Assembly (NCBI GenBank): GCA_965276955.1
Contig: CBDIBP010000041.1
Coordinates: forward strand, 1 to 64,000
Source: JABDEZ01 sp965276955
Lineage (GTDB): Bacteria > Bacteroidota > Bacteroidia > Chitinophagales > Chitinophagaceae
Reading direction: 5' to 3'
Length of the DNA stretch: 64,000 nt
Shown: in pieces, positions 49,609-58,644 of the stretch
How positions within the stretch are numbered: position 1 is the stretch's first letter
How the letters are laid out: each line of letters starts with the position of its first letter
Program-made: the position numbers and the translations under genes
Notes under the pieces: generated by a model
Told to the model about the DNA's origin: nothing
What the model saw: the letters and a program-made list of their open reading frames with translations, nothing else
Database searches by the model: none

Positions 49609-52600
49609 ATGATCGCCAATACTTTTATAAAAAGGCCGGTAACTGCCATTGTCATATCTATAGTACTGGCTATCACAGGTATCATATGTATAGTTAACCT
49701 GCCTATAGACCAGTACCCGGATATAACACCACCGGTAGTGCAGGTGAATGGTCAGTTCACCGGGGCTGATGCACAAACGGTGGAGCAGACCGTGGCCACG
49801 CCTATAGAGCAGCAGGTGAATGGTACGCCCGGCATGGAATACATGCAGAGCAACAATACCAACAACGGGCTGATGCAGATGAATGTGACCTTTAAAATAG
49901 GTACGGACATAGACATAGCTACGCTGGATGTGCAGAATCGCGTAAGTATAGCCTCACCGTTGTTGCCTGCTGTAGTAAGTCGTTTGGGCCTTACTGTACG
50001 TGCGGTGAACCCCAGCATGCTGATGATGGTAGCCATATATGCCCCCAAGAGCAGCCATGATATTACGTTCCTCGATAACTATACCAACATATTTGTACAG
50101 GATGCCTTGCTGCGTGTGCCGGGTGTAGGCAGTATCAATAGGTTCACAGACGATTTTAGTATGCGTATCTGGATGAATCCGGAGAAGATGGCTGCGTACA
50201 GCCTTACCCCGTCGGATGTGATCACCGCCCTCAACGCACAGAATGTACAGGTAGCTGCAGGGTCTGCAGGAGTACCTCCACAATCAAAAACACAGGCATT
50301 TGAATTAGGGATATTGGTAAATGGCCGCTTGAGCAAGGTGCCTGATTTTGAGAAAGTAGTAGTGAAGACCATACCTGCCACCGGAGAGCTGGTGTACCTG
50401 AAAGATGTAGCGCGTGTAGAGCTGGGTAAATTTACTTTCTCCAGCAATTCGTTCGTAGATGGCAAGCGGGCATCGTACCTGCAGATATACCAGGCACCCG
50501 GCAGCAATGCCCTTGAAACAGCCAATGGCGTATATGCAGCGCTGGCACAACTGAAAAGAACTTTCCCTACAGATGTGGATTATAGTGTACCGTTCGAAGC
50601 AGTAACGGTGGTAAAAGTTTCGATGAGCGATGTGGTGAATACATTGCTGATGACACTGGGATTGGTGGCTATAGTGGTATTTCTATTCCTGCAGAACTGG
50701 CGGTCTACACTTATACCGGTACTTGCTATACCTGTATCTATATTGGGCACATTCATTTTCTTTATACCGCTTGGCTTCACTATCAATACACTCACCATGT
50801 TCGGTTTTGTACTGGCCATAGGTATAGTGGTTGATGATGCCATCATTGTGGTAGAGGCTGTGCAGCACTATATAGATGAGCAGGGCATGAGCGCCAAAGA
50901 GGCCACCTACAACGCTATGAAAGATATATCTGCCCCGGTGGTGGCTATCGCTTTGATACTGGCGGCAGTGTTCGTTCCGGTAGGGTTCATACCCGGTATA
51001 GTAGGCCGTTTATACCAGCAGTTCGCTATTACCATCGCTATATCTGTTATGCTTTCTGCATTTATTGCGTTGTCGCTAACCCCGGCATTGTGTACCCTGC
51101 TGCTCAAACCATCGCCTAAAGAATCGGACAAGAAACTGAACTGGATGGACAGGTTCTTCATGCGCTTCAACAAGTGGTTCGATAAGATAACCGAAAAGTA
51201 TTCAGAAGGTGTAAAGTGGAGCATTAAAGCATCACGACTTATCGTAGTGATACTGGTATGCATATGTGTAGGCACATTCTTTCTCTTCAAAGATAAGCCT
51301 ACCGGTTTCATACCTTCTGAGGACGATGGCAACTTGTATGTTACCTTCCAGTTGCCACCAGCATCTGCCACCACACAGTCAGTTGCAGTGATGCAGCAGA
51401 TCATGAAAGTGGTGGGTTCTACTCCGGGCGTGGCACACTATGCTGCTTTATCAGGGCTAAATGTCATTACCAACGCTACCAACTCTAATTGTGGTACTGT
51501 ATACTGTCAGCTAAAACCGTGGGATGAACGCCACAGTTCAAGCGAGCAGGTGCCTGGAATAATTAGTGTGATGCAAAAGCGTATTGCAGATGCAGGCATA
51601 AAAGGGGCCAATGTGCAGGTGATCCAACCATCACCCATACCTGGGGTAGGGTCTACGGTAGGTTTTAGTTTCCAGATAGAACAGCGCAGCAGTAATGATG
51701 ATCTTCATCAGTTCGAGGCAGTTGTTTCCAAATTCATTGCAGAGGCCAATAAGAACCCGGCCATATCCAAAGCGTTTACCTACTATACTTCCCGCACACC
51801 AAACATGAGCCTTACAGTAGACCGGGATAAGTGCGAAAAACTGGGCGTGAACATAGCAGATGTGTTCACTACCATACAGGCATATATGGGTAGTTTATAC
51901 ATCAACGACTTCACCACGTACAACCGAACCTTTCACGTAGTGATACAGGCCGATACAGCGTATCGCGCACTGGTGTCTGACATGAATAAATATTATGTGC
52001 GCAACCAGGCAGGGCAAATGCTTCCGTTAGGTACACTTATCAGTTATAAACCTGTTGAGACTGCACCGCTGATATCTCACTTCAATATCTTCCGCTCTGC
52101 GGAGATAGATGGCGCATCGGGAGAGGGGTATAGCAGCACACAAACATTGGATGCACTTAAAGATGTAGCAGATAAGGTATTGCCACAAGGGTACGCATAT
52201 GAATACTCAGGCCTGAGCTATGAAGAAATAAAAGCAGGCTCTACTACTATATACATCTTCATTTTCTCCATCACATTTGTATTCCTGTTCCTCGCAGCTT
52301 TGTACGAAAGCTGGTCGGTACCGTTCTCTGTATTACTGGCGGTGCCTATTGGTGCATTTGGGGCTATAGTGGCGTTGATATTCTTGCCGAAGATATCGAA
52401 CAACGTATATGCACAAATAGGGTTGATAACGCTAATAGGACTTGCAGCCAAAAATGCCATCCTGATTGTAGAGTTTGCCAAGGTGCGTGTAGATCGTGGA
52501 GAAGATCTGCTCGGGTCTACCATTGAAGCTGTGAAACTGCGTTTACGTCCTATTATCATGACCTCACTTGCCTTTATATTGGGTGTTATGCCACTGGTAT

Positions 52601-52875
52601 TTGCTACCGGGGCGGGTGCAGTGGCACGCCGTACCATAGGGTTCACTGTATTAGGCGGTATGCTATCTGCTTCCAGCCTGGCCATATTCATAGTGCCCGT
52701 GTTGTTCGTTATCATCACCCGTGCCTCATACGGCAAGAAGAAATTGGAATACCTGAAAGCGCACCATGAGCAATTGATGGAGAAAGCCAAGAAAGTAGAA
52801 GAGCAGGATATAGATCCGGAATTAGAATACGAGATACAGAAGTCGCGTGAATTGCAAAAACCTGATGCCGAATGA
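49609..52875 (+). CDS. RND efflux pump, AcrB/HAE1 type (first of two)
   Basis: The 1088-residue inner-membrane pump has 12 helices in two repeats. The start IANTFIKRPVTAIVISIV is typical of HAE1 pumps. The proton relay is intact: Asp409 and Asp410 in IGIVVDDAIIVVEA (AcrB D407/D408), the TM10 Lys in LAAKNAILIVEFAK, and Arg in LRLRPIIMTSLAFILG. It exports hydrophobic compounds in a trimer. Its last codons overlap the start of the second pump gene by 4 bases (ATGA). The C-terminus has a charged tail after ITRASYGKKKLEYLK. Confidence 0.95.
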   Translation: MIANTFIKRPVTAIVISIVLAITGIICIVNLPIDQYPDITPPVVQVNGQFTGADAQTVEQTVATPIEQQVNGTPGMEYMQSNNTNNGLMQMNVTFKIGTDIDIATLDVQNRVSIASPLLPAVVSRLGLTVRAVNPSMLMMVAIYAPKSSHDITFLDNYTNIFVQDALLRVPGVGSINRFTDDFSMRIWMNPEKMAAYSLTPSDVITALNAQNVQVAAGSAGVPPQSKTQAFELGILVNGRLSKVPDFEKVVVKTIPATGELVYLKDVARVELGKFTFSSNSFVDGKRASYLQIYQAPGSNALETANGVYAALAQLKRTFPTDVDYSVPFEAVTVVKVSMSDVVNTLLMTLGLVAIVVFLFLQNWRSTLIPVLAIPVSILGTFIFFIPLGFTINTLTMFGFVLAIGIVVDDAIIVVEAVQHYIDEQGMSAKEATYNAMKDISAPVVAIALILAAVFVPVGFIPGIVGRLYQQFAITIAISVMLSAFIALSLTPALCTLLLKPSPKESDKKLNWMDRFFMRFNKWFDKITEKYSEGVKWSIKASRLIVVILVCICVGTFFLFKDKPTGFIPSEDDGNLYVTFQLPPASATTQSVAVMQQIMKVVGSTPGVAHYAALSGLNVITNATNSNCGTVYCQLKPWDERHSSSEQVPGIISVMQKRIADAGIKGANVQVIQPSPIPGVGSTVGFSFQIEQRSSNDDLHQFEAVVSKFIAEANKNPAISKAFTYYTSRTPNMSLTVDRDKCEKLGVNIADVFTTIQAYMGSLYINDFTTYNRTFHVVIQADTAYRALVSDMNKYYVRNQAGQMLPLGTLISYKPVETAPLISHFNIFRSAEIDGASGEGYSSTQTLDALKDVADKVLPQGYAYEYSGLSYEEIKAGSTTIYIFIFSITFVFLFLAALYESWSVPFSVLLAVPIGAFGAIVALIFLPKISNNVYAQIGLITLIGLAAKNAILIVEFAKVRVDRGEDLLGSTIEAVKLRLRPIIMTSLAFILGVMPLVFATGAGAVARRTIGFTVLGGMLSASSLAIFIVPVLFVIITRASYGKKKLEYLKAHHEQLMEKAKKVEEQDIDPELEYEIQKSRELQKPDAE

Positions 52876-55800
52876 TAGCTAATACATTTATCAAACGGCC
52901 GGTCACTGCTATTGTGATATCTATTGTACTCATGATATCGGGTGCTATATGCATCAATAATCTGGCCGTAGATCAGTATCCTAATATTACTCCGCCTGCG
53001 GTATCTGTATCGGGACAGTATACTGGTGCTGATGCACAGACCGTAGAGCAAACGGTCGCCACACCTATAGAAGAGCAGGTGAACGGCACACCCGGCATGG
53101 AGTACATACAAAGTACCAACACCAATACAGGTGGTATGAACCTGAATGTTACCTTCAAAGTAGGTACCAATGTACACATTGCCGCGCTCAATGTGCAGAA
53201 CAGGGTAGGGATAGCTACGCCATTGCTGCCCACGGTAGTGAGCAGGCTCGGGCTTACCGTGCGTGCGCGCAACCCCAGTATGCTTTTGATGGTAGCCATC
53301 TTTTCGCCTAAGGGAACGCACAACGTCACCTTTCTTGATAACTATACTAATATTTTTATTGAAGATGCCATACTGCGCGTGCCGGGTGTAGGGGATGTGA
53401 CCACCCGTACCGATCCCTTTAGTATGCGCATATGGATGAACCCGGAAAAGATGGCTTCCTATAGCCTTACCCCCGGCGATGTGATAGCAGCACTGAATGC
53501 CCAGAATGTGCAGGTAGCAGCAGGTTCAGCCGGCGGCCCGCCACAAAGCGCCGACCAGTCTTATGAATTGGGGATATTGGTGAACGGTATGCTGCAAAAG
53601 CCAGCCGACTTTGAGAAGGTTGTCGTAAAGACCATCCCTAAAACCGGCGAGCTTGTATATCTTAGAGATGTGGCCCGTATTGAGCTGGGTAAATTTACCT
53701 TCTCCAGCAATTCTTTCGTAGATGGCAAACGGGCATCTTATATGCAGATATTTCAGTCTCCGGGTAGTAATGCATTAGAGACGGCTAAAAATGTATACGC
53801 TGCATTGGAACAGTTGAAGAAGACCTTCCCTTCAGATGTGGATTATACAGTACCTTTTGAGTCTATAACCATTATTAAAGTGTCTATGCACGAGGTTGTA
53901 GATACGCTCATAAAGGCGCTGGCCCTTGTAGCTATCGTTGTTTTCCTCTTTCTTCAAAACCTGCGCTCCACGCTTATTCCTATACTGGCTATACCTGTAT
54001 CTATATTGGGTACTTTCATTTTCTTTATACCACTTGGTTTTACCATCAATACCCTTACCATGTTTGGTTTTGTGCTGGCCATAGGTATAGTGGTCGATGA
54101 TGCCATTATAGTGGTAGAGGCCGTGCAGCACTATATAGATGAGAAGGGCATGAGCGCCAAAGAAGCCACTTACAATGCCATGAAAGATATATCTGCCCCG
54201 GTGGTAGCTATCGCTTTGATACTGGCGGCAGTGTTCGTGCCGGTAGGGTTCATACCTGGCATAGTGGGGCGCTTGTACCAGCAGTTCGCTATTACCATTG
54301 CTATATCTGTAATGCTTTCGGCATTTATTGCATTGTCCCTTACTCCGGCATTGTGTACCCTGCTATTAAAGCCTACAAATAAGGATAAGAAAAAGAACAT
54401 CATTGAGCGATTCTTTGCAGCCTTTAATGCGTGGTTCGATCGGTTCACCAATAGCTATTCCAATGGCGTAAAGCGCAGCATCAAAGGCTCCAGGTACATT
54501 ATCCTGCTTCTGGTTTGTATCTGTGTGGCAACTGTTTTCTTATTCAAAAATAAACCTTCGGGATTTATACCTTCTGAAGATGATGGGCGGTTGTATGTTA
54601 CTTATCAGTTGCCCGAGGCATCTTCCGTTACCCGGTCGGTAGAGGTGATCACCAAGTTGATGAAGATAGTAGGCGAAACTCCTGGGGTGAAGCACTACGC
54701 AGCACTGTCTGGGCTGAACATTCTTAACGGAGGCAACAACTCTAATAATGGCACCATATTCGTTACGCTGCAGCCGTGGGACGAACGTACAACGCCAGAA
54801 CAGCGCATACCCGGTATCATGGCCGTCATTAATAAGCGTATTGCAAAGGCTGGTATAAAGAATGCTGATGTAAAAGTGATACCGCCGCCGCCTATACGCG
54901 GTATAGGCCAGGCAGCGGGCTTTAGTATGCAGATAGAGCAGGGTAACACCAGCGACGACGTGCATGCCTTTGAAAAAGTAGTGAAGAAGTTTGTAGCCGC
55001 AGCCCATAAGAACCCGGCCATATCCACAGCATTCAGTTATTACTCTGCTCACACCCCAAGCTTTGATGTGACCGTAGACCGCGACAAATGTGAAAAGATG
55101 GGTGTAAATATCTCCGATGTTTTTACCACTATGCAAGCCTACATGGGCAGCTTGTTCGTGAATAACCTCACGTTATATAATCGTACATTCCACGTCGTGG
55201 TGCAGGCCGATACTACCTTCCGTGCACTCATATCAGATCTGGATAAGTTTTACGTACGTAACTCAAAAGGACAGATGCTGCCATTGAGTACCCTCATCAC
55301 CTACAAGGCAACAGAAGCTCCGCCGCTCATTACCCACTTTAATATATTCCGCTCTGCTGAGGTTGATGGTTCTACACCTCCCGGATACAGCACAGGTGAG
55401 GGTATAGCCGCGCTGAAAGAAACAGCTCAGAAGGTGTTGCCGCAAGGTTACACCTATGAGTTCTCGGGGCTGAGTTATGAGGAGATCAAGGCGGGTTCTA
55501 CTACCATCTACATCTTTATATTCTCTATAACGTTCGTATTCTTATTCCTGGCAGCGCTTTATGAGAGCTGGTCTGTACCTTTTTCTGTTATGCTTGCCGT
55601 GCCCATCAGTGCATTTGGCGCCATTCTCATGCTCATTTGTATACCACCACTTACCAATAATGTGTATGCACAAATAGGACTTATAACGCTCATAGGGCTA
55701 TCAGCAAAGAACGCTATCCTTATAGTGGAATTTGCCAAGATACGTGTAGACCGTGGTGAGGAATTAGTAGCATCTACCCTTGAGGCGGTACGCCTGCGTT

Positions 55801-56159
55801 TGCGGCCTATCATCATGACATCGCTCGCGTTCATACTCGGTGTGATGCCGTTGGTATTTGCATCTGGCGCGGGTGCTGTAGCCCGCAAAACTATTGGGTT
55901 TACAGTCTTAGGCGGCATGCTGGCCGCATCGTCCCTTGCTATTTTTATAGTACCGGTATTATTTGTGGTCATTACCCGGTTTTCTTACGGTAAGAAACAA
56001 CTGGCCTACCTGCAGGAGCACCACGATGAATTGATGGAAAAAGCTAAAAAAGCAGAACAGCAAAATATAGATCCTGAACTGGAATATGAGATAGAACAGG
56101 ATAATGCCGATAAAAAGGAAAATGAAAAGAACAAAGATCAACAAGACAATAAGAAGTAG
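52872..56159 (+). CDS. RND efflux pump, AcrB/HAE1 type (second of two)
   Basis: The 1095-residue protein is a close paralogue of the preceding pump and aligns with it without gaps through at least residue 420. About 78% of the first 50 residues agree, and only two of roughly 135 residues differ from about 366 to 500. Its proton relay is also complete (Asp409, Asp410; the Lys in LSAKNAILIVEFAK). The periplasmic loops differ more, as do the tails; this one ends with many Lys, Asp and Asn. Only one adaptor and one TolC precede the pair, so the two may form a mixed trimer like MdtB/MdtC or separate pumps sharing partners. A strong terminator follows. Confidence 0.95.
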   Translation: MIANTFIKRPVTAIVISIVLMISGAICINNLAVDQYPNITPPAVSVSGQYTGADAQTVEQTVATPIEEQVNGTPGMEYIQSTNTNTGGMNLNVTFKVGTNVHIAALNVQNRVGIATPLLPTVVSRLGLTVRARNPSMLLMVAIFSPKGTHNVTFLDNYTNIFIEDAILRVPGVGDVTTRTDPFSMRIWMNPEKMASYSLTPGDVIAALNAQNVQVAAGSAGGPPQSADQSYELGILVNGMLQKPADFEKVVVKTIPKTGELVYLRDVARIELGKFTFSSNSFVDGKRASYMQIFQSPGSNALETAKNVYAALEQLKKTFPSDVDYTVPFESITIIKVSMHEVVDTLIKALALVAIVVFLFLQNLRSTLIPILAIPVSILGTFIFFIPLGFTINTLTMFGFVLAIGIVVDDAIIVVEAVQHYIDEKGMSAKEATYNAMKDISAPVVAIALILAAVFVPVGFIPGIVGRLYQQFAITIAISVMLSAFIALSLTPALCTLLLKPTNKDKKKNIIERFFAAFNAWFDRFTNSYSNGVKRSIKGSRYIILLLVCICVATVFLFKNKPSGFIPSEDDGRLYVTYQLPEASSVTRSVEVITKLMKIVGETPGVKHYAALSGLNILNGGNNSNNGTIFVTLQPWDERTTPEQRIPGIMAVINKRIAKAGIKNADVKVIPPPPIRGIGQAAGFSMQIEQGNTSDDVHAFEKVVKKFVAAAHKNPAISTAFSYYSAHTPSFDVTVDRDKCEKMGVNISDVFTTMQAYMGSLFVNNLTLYNRTFHVVVQADTTFRALISDLDKFYVRNSKGQMLPLSTLITYKATEAPPLITHFNIFRSAEVDGSTPPGYSTGEGIAALKETAQKVLPQGYTYEFSGLSYEEIKAGSTTIYIFIFSITFVFLFLAALYESWSVPFSVMLAVPISAFGAILMLICIPPLTNNVYAQIGLITLIGLSAKNAILIVEFAKIRVDRGEELVASTLEAVRLRLRPIIMTSLAFILGVMPLVFASGAGAVARKTIGFTVLGGMLAASSLAIFIVPVLFVVITRFSYGKKQLAYLQEHHDELMEKAKKAEQQNIDPELEYEIEQDNADKKENEKNKDQQDNKK

Positions 56160-56190
56160 CCTGTACTGGGGTATTCGGCCTATTTTAAAT

Positions 56191-56222
56191 AAAAAGAGCA
56201 AAGCTTAAGCTTTGCTCTTTTT
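56191..56222. terminator. Perfect 32-base palindromic bidirectional terminator
   Basis: AAAAAGAGCAAAGCTT is followed at once by its exact reverse complement, AAGCTTTGCTCTTTTT. The A/T ends give a T-run on both strands. It separates the end of the RND operon (56159) from the end of the convergent rfbA gene (56248). Confidence 0.93.
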
Positions 56223-56247
56223 ATTTAATGTCGTTAACGTAAGTCTT

Positions 56248-57114
56248 TTATATATGCCCTATAAGGTTTTTCAGGTAAGCGCCATAGCCACTCTTCATGT
56301 ATGTCTTGGCCAGCTTTTCCATTTGCTCATCATTTATCCAGCCATTGCGGTAGGCGATCTCTTCTATACAACCTATCTTCAATCCCTGCCTTTTTTCTAT
56401 TACTTCAATGAACTGCCCGGCCTGGATCAATGAATCGAAGGTGCCGGTATCCAGCCATGCTGTACCGCGGTCCAATACACCCACTTCCAGCTTATTGTTC
56501 TCCAGGTATATTTTATTGATGTCAGTTATTTCCAGTTCGCCACGAGGTGATGGTTTCATGTTCTTAGCATACTCCACCACGGTGTTATCATAAAAGTAAA
56601 GGCCCGGCACCGCGTAGTTAGATTTTGGATTTACGGGCTTCTCTTCTATGCTTAGTGCTTTAAATTCTTTGTCAAACTCTACCACACCATACCTTTCCGG
56701 GTCGGTCACCTGATAGGCAAATACTACTGCACCATCCGGGTTTGCCTTTTTCTTCAGCATAGTGCCCATACCAGAGCCGTGAAATATATTGTCGCCAAGT
56801 ACCAGTGCTACAGGGTCTTTCCCTATAAAATCAGCCCCCAGTATAAAAGCCTGTGCAAGGCCATCGGGGCTGGGCTGCACTACATATTCGAAAGAACAAC
56901 CAATGGAAGATCCATCGCCCAGCAGCTTTTTAAAACCTTCCTGGTCGGCCGGAGTAGTAATGATCAATATTTCCCTGATACCAGCCAGCAGCAAGGTAGA
57001 CAACGGATAATAGATCATTGGCTTATCGTAAACAGGCATCAGCTGCTTGCTTACTGCAATTGTCAACGGGTAAAGCCGTGTGCCAGATCCTCCTGCCAAT
57101 ATTATTCCTTTCAT
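56248..57114 (-). CDS. rfbA: Glucose-1-phosphate thymidylyltransferase
   Basis: RfbA (RmlA) makes dTDP-glucose from dTTP and glucose 1-phosphate. The 288-residue length is standard. Motifs: MKGIILAGGSGTRLYPLT (1-18) with the nucleotide loop, VYDKPMIYYPLSTLLLAGI in part, ILGADFIG, LGDNIFHGSGM (Asp of the metal site) and RGTAWLDTGTFDSL near 220. I chose the ATG at 57114, the family start; an open frame to 57198 adds 28 unrelated residues. It follows rfbB by 40 bases and closes the minus-strand run before the palindromic terminator. Confidence 0.95.
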   Translation of the reverse strand: MKGIILAGGSGTRLYPLTIAVSKQLMPVYDKPMIYYPLSTLLLAGIREILIITTPADQEGFKKLLGDGSSIGCSFEYVVQPSPDGLAQAFILGADFIGKDPVALVLGDNIFHGSGMGTMLKKKANPDGAVVFAYQVTDPERYGVVEFDKEFKALSIEEKPVNPKSNYAVPGLYFYDNTVVEYAKNMKPSPRGELEITDINKIYLENNKLEVGVLDRGTAWLDTGTFDSLIQAGQFIEVIEKRQGLKIGCIEEIAYRNGWINDEQMEKLAKTYMKSGYGAYLKNLIGHI

Positions 57115-57154
57115 AGTATTTATGGTCGTAAGTAGTGAGTTGTGGTAGTGTGCG

Positions 57155-58207
57155 TTATCCTGTGTATTGTTCGCTATAGTATTTTTGATAATCACCACTG
57201 GTCACGTGGTTCAGCCATTCTTCATTTTGCAGATACCAGTCTATAGTTTTGCTTAGTCCTTCTTCAAACGTAACTGAAGGATACCAGCCCAGTTCTTTAT
57301 TTATCTTGTTTGCGTCTATTGCGTAGCGGCGGTCATGACCTGGACGGTCTTTTATGTAGCTTATCAGCTGTTCTGATGTGCCTGGTTCCCTGCCCAGTTT
57401 CTCATCCATTTCTTTGCACAGCAGCTTCACCAGTTCTATGTTCTGCCATTCATTGAAGCCACCTACATTGTAGCACTCCCCGTTTTTCCCCTCGTGAAAT
57501 GCTACATCAATAGCCCTTGCATGGTCTATTACATATAGCCAGTCGCGGGTGTACTTACCATCGCCATATACAGGTAGTGGCTTATTATTCCTGATATTAT
57601 TGATGAACAACGGTATCAGCTTTTCAGGGAAGTGGTTAGGCCCGTAGTTGTTAGAGCAGTTAGTGATAACGAATGGCAAATGATATGTGTTACCATACGC
57701 GCGCACCAGGTGGTCTGACGCTGCTTTGGAAGCAGAGTATGGAGATTGTGGATCGTAAGGGGTTGTTTCGAGAAAGAAACCTTCATCACCCAAAGAGCCA
57801 AAAACTTCATCAGTAGATACATGATGAAAGCGTTTACCCTCTTCTTTGCCCTTCCATATAGTACGTGCAGCATTCAGCAAGTTGGCTGTGCCCATCACAT
57901 TGGTCTGGATAAAAGCATTTGGATCTGTGATAGATCGGTCCACATGGCTTTCTGCGGCCAGGTGTACTACACCGTCAAACTGATGCGTCTGGAACAATTC
58001 ATTGATAGCGGCAGCATCATTGATATCTGCTTTTATGAATGTATAGTTAGGTGCATCTTCAATATCGGTCAGGTTCTCTAGGTTGCCCGCATAGGTAAGC
58101 GCATCCAGGTTAAATATCTGGTCCTCAGGATATTTGTTCACGAAAAGGCGTACCACATGTGAGCCTATAAAGCCGGCACCGCCTGTTATTAAGATCTTTT
58201 TGCTCAT
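57155..58207 (-). CDS. rfbB: dTDP-glucose 4,6-dehydratase
   Basis: RfbB (RmlB) converts dTDP-glucose to dTDP-4-keto-6-deoxyglucose. The 350-residue extended SDR has the NAD loop TGGAGFIGSHVVR (8-20), the catalytic acid pair in STDEVFG (131-137), and the active Tyr157 and Lys161 in YSASKAA. HVDRSITDPNAFIQTN and NCSNNYGPNHFPEKLIPL in part are strong family marks. rfbC and rfbD are not in the window, so the final sugar may be rhamnose or another 6-deoxy sugar. It is co-directional with rfbA. Confidence 0.95.
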   Translation of the reverse strand: MSKKILITGGAGFIGSHVVRLFVNKYPEDQIFNLDALTYAGNLENLTDIEDAPNYTFIKADINDAAAINELFQTHQFDGVVHLAAESHVDRSITDPNAFIQTNVMGTANLLNAARTIWKGKEEGKRFHHVSTDEVFGSLGDEGFFLETTPYDPQSPYSASKAASDHLVRAYGNTYHLPFVITNCSNNYGPNHFPEKLIPLFINNIRNNKPLPVYGDGKYTRDWLYVIDHARAIDVAFHEGKNGECYNVGGFNEWQNIELVKLLCKEMDEKLGREPGTSEQLISYIKDRPGHDRRYAIDANKINKELGWYPSVTFEEGLSKTIDWYLQNEEWLNHVTSGDYQKYYSEQYTG

Positions 58208-58260
58208 TGCGCGAAAGTATATCTTTAAATTACTTTTTAATTGTTTTCAGTGTTATTTTA

Positions 58261-58644
58261 CTAATAACCAGTTGTATCATAAGGATAAAACGTATCAACA
58301 ATATTCTTCTTTTTTAATAGAAATTGTAGACTATTCTTCTCTTTATAAATTGTATCCCCAATATCAGCAAAGTCATAACAATACCCAAGATCATTCACTG
58401 CAAAAACTGTAGCTATACCATTTTTATCAACAACAAATGATTTACTAGCATGATTGCTGTTGTCAATAAATTTATTTAAGACCCTATAATTAAACCGCTC
58501 TTTTTTTATTGTCGTAATGTACTTTGTATGACTCGCAAAGATCGAGAAATATAAAACTATCAATACCATTATTAAGACACCAATCCCAATTAATATTCTA
58601 TTCTGTTTTCGTTCAAGAATATTGGGTGGCGTTACATCATTCAT
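58261..58644 (-). CDS. Small membrane-anchored protein between accC and rfbB
   Basis: The 127-residue protein has one membrane span (about 17-38, RILIGIGVLIMVLIVLYFSI in part) with a short cytoplasmic N-terminus and an extracytoplasmic domain rich in Lys, Asn and Tyr. Its ATG overlaps the accC stop as TAATG, so it is translated in close coupling with accC. The DNA is more A/T-rich than its neighbours, which could mark recent arrival. No family is recognised. The gene is 53 bases upstream of rfbB. Confidence 0.65.
   Translation of the reverse strand: MNDVTPPNILERKQNRILIGIGVLIMVLIVLYFSIFASHTKYITTIKKERFNYRVLNKFIDNSNHASKSFVVDKNGIATVFAVNDLGYCYDFADIGDTIYKEKNSLQFLLKKKNIVDTFYPYDTTGY

Noticed and set aside
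49609..56159. Tandem RND genes as an assembly duplication
   Set aside because: The two copies differ throughout, above all in periplasmic loops and C-terminal tails, and each has an intact frame.
56191..56222. 32-base palindrome as an attachment or recombination site
   Set aside because: It lies between convergent gene ends with A/T-tailed arms, which a bidirectional terminator explains fully.
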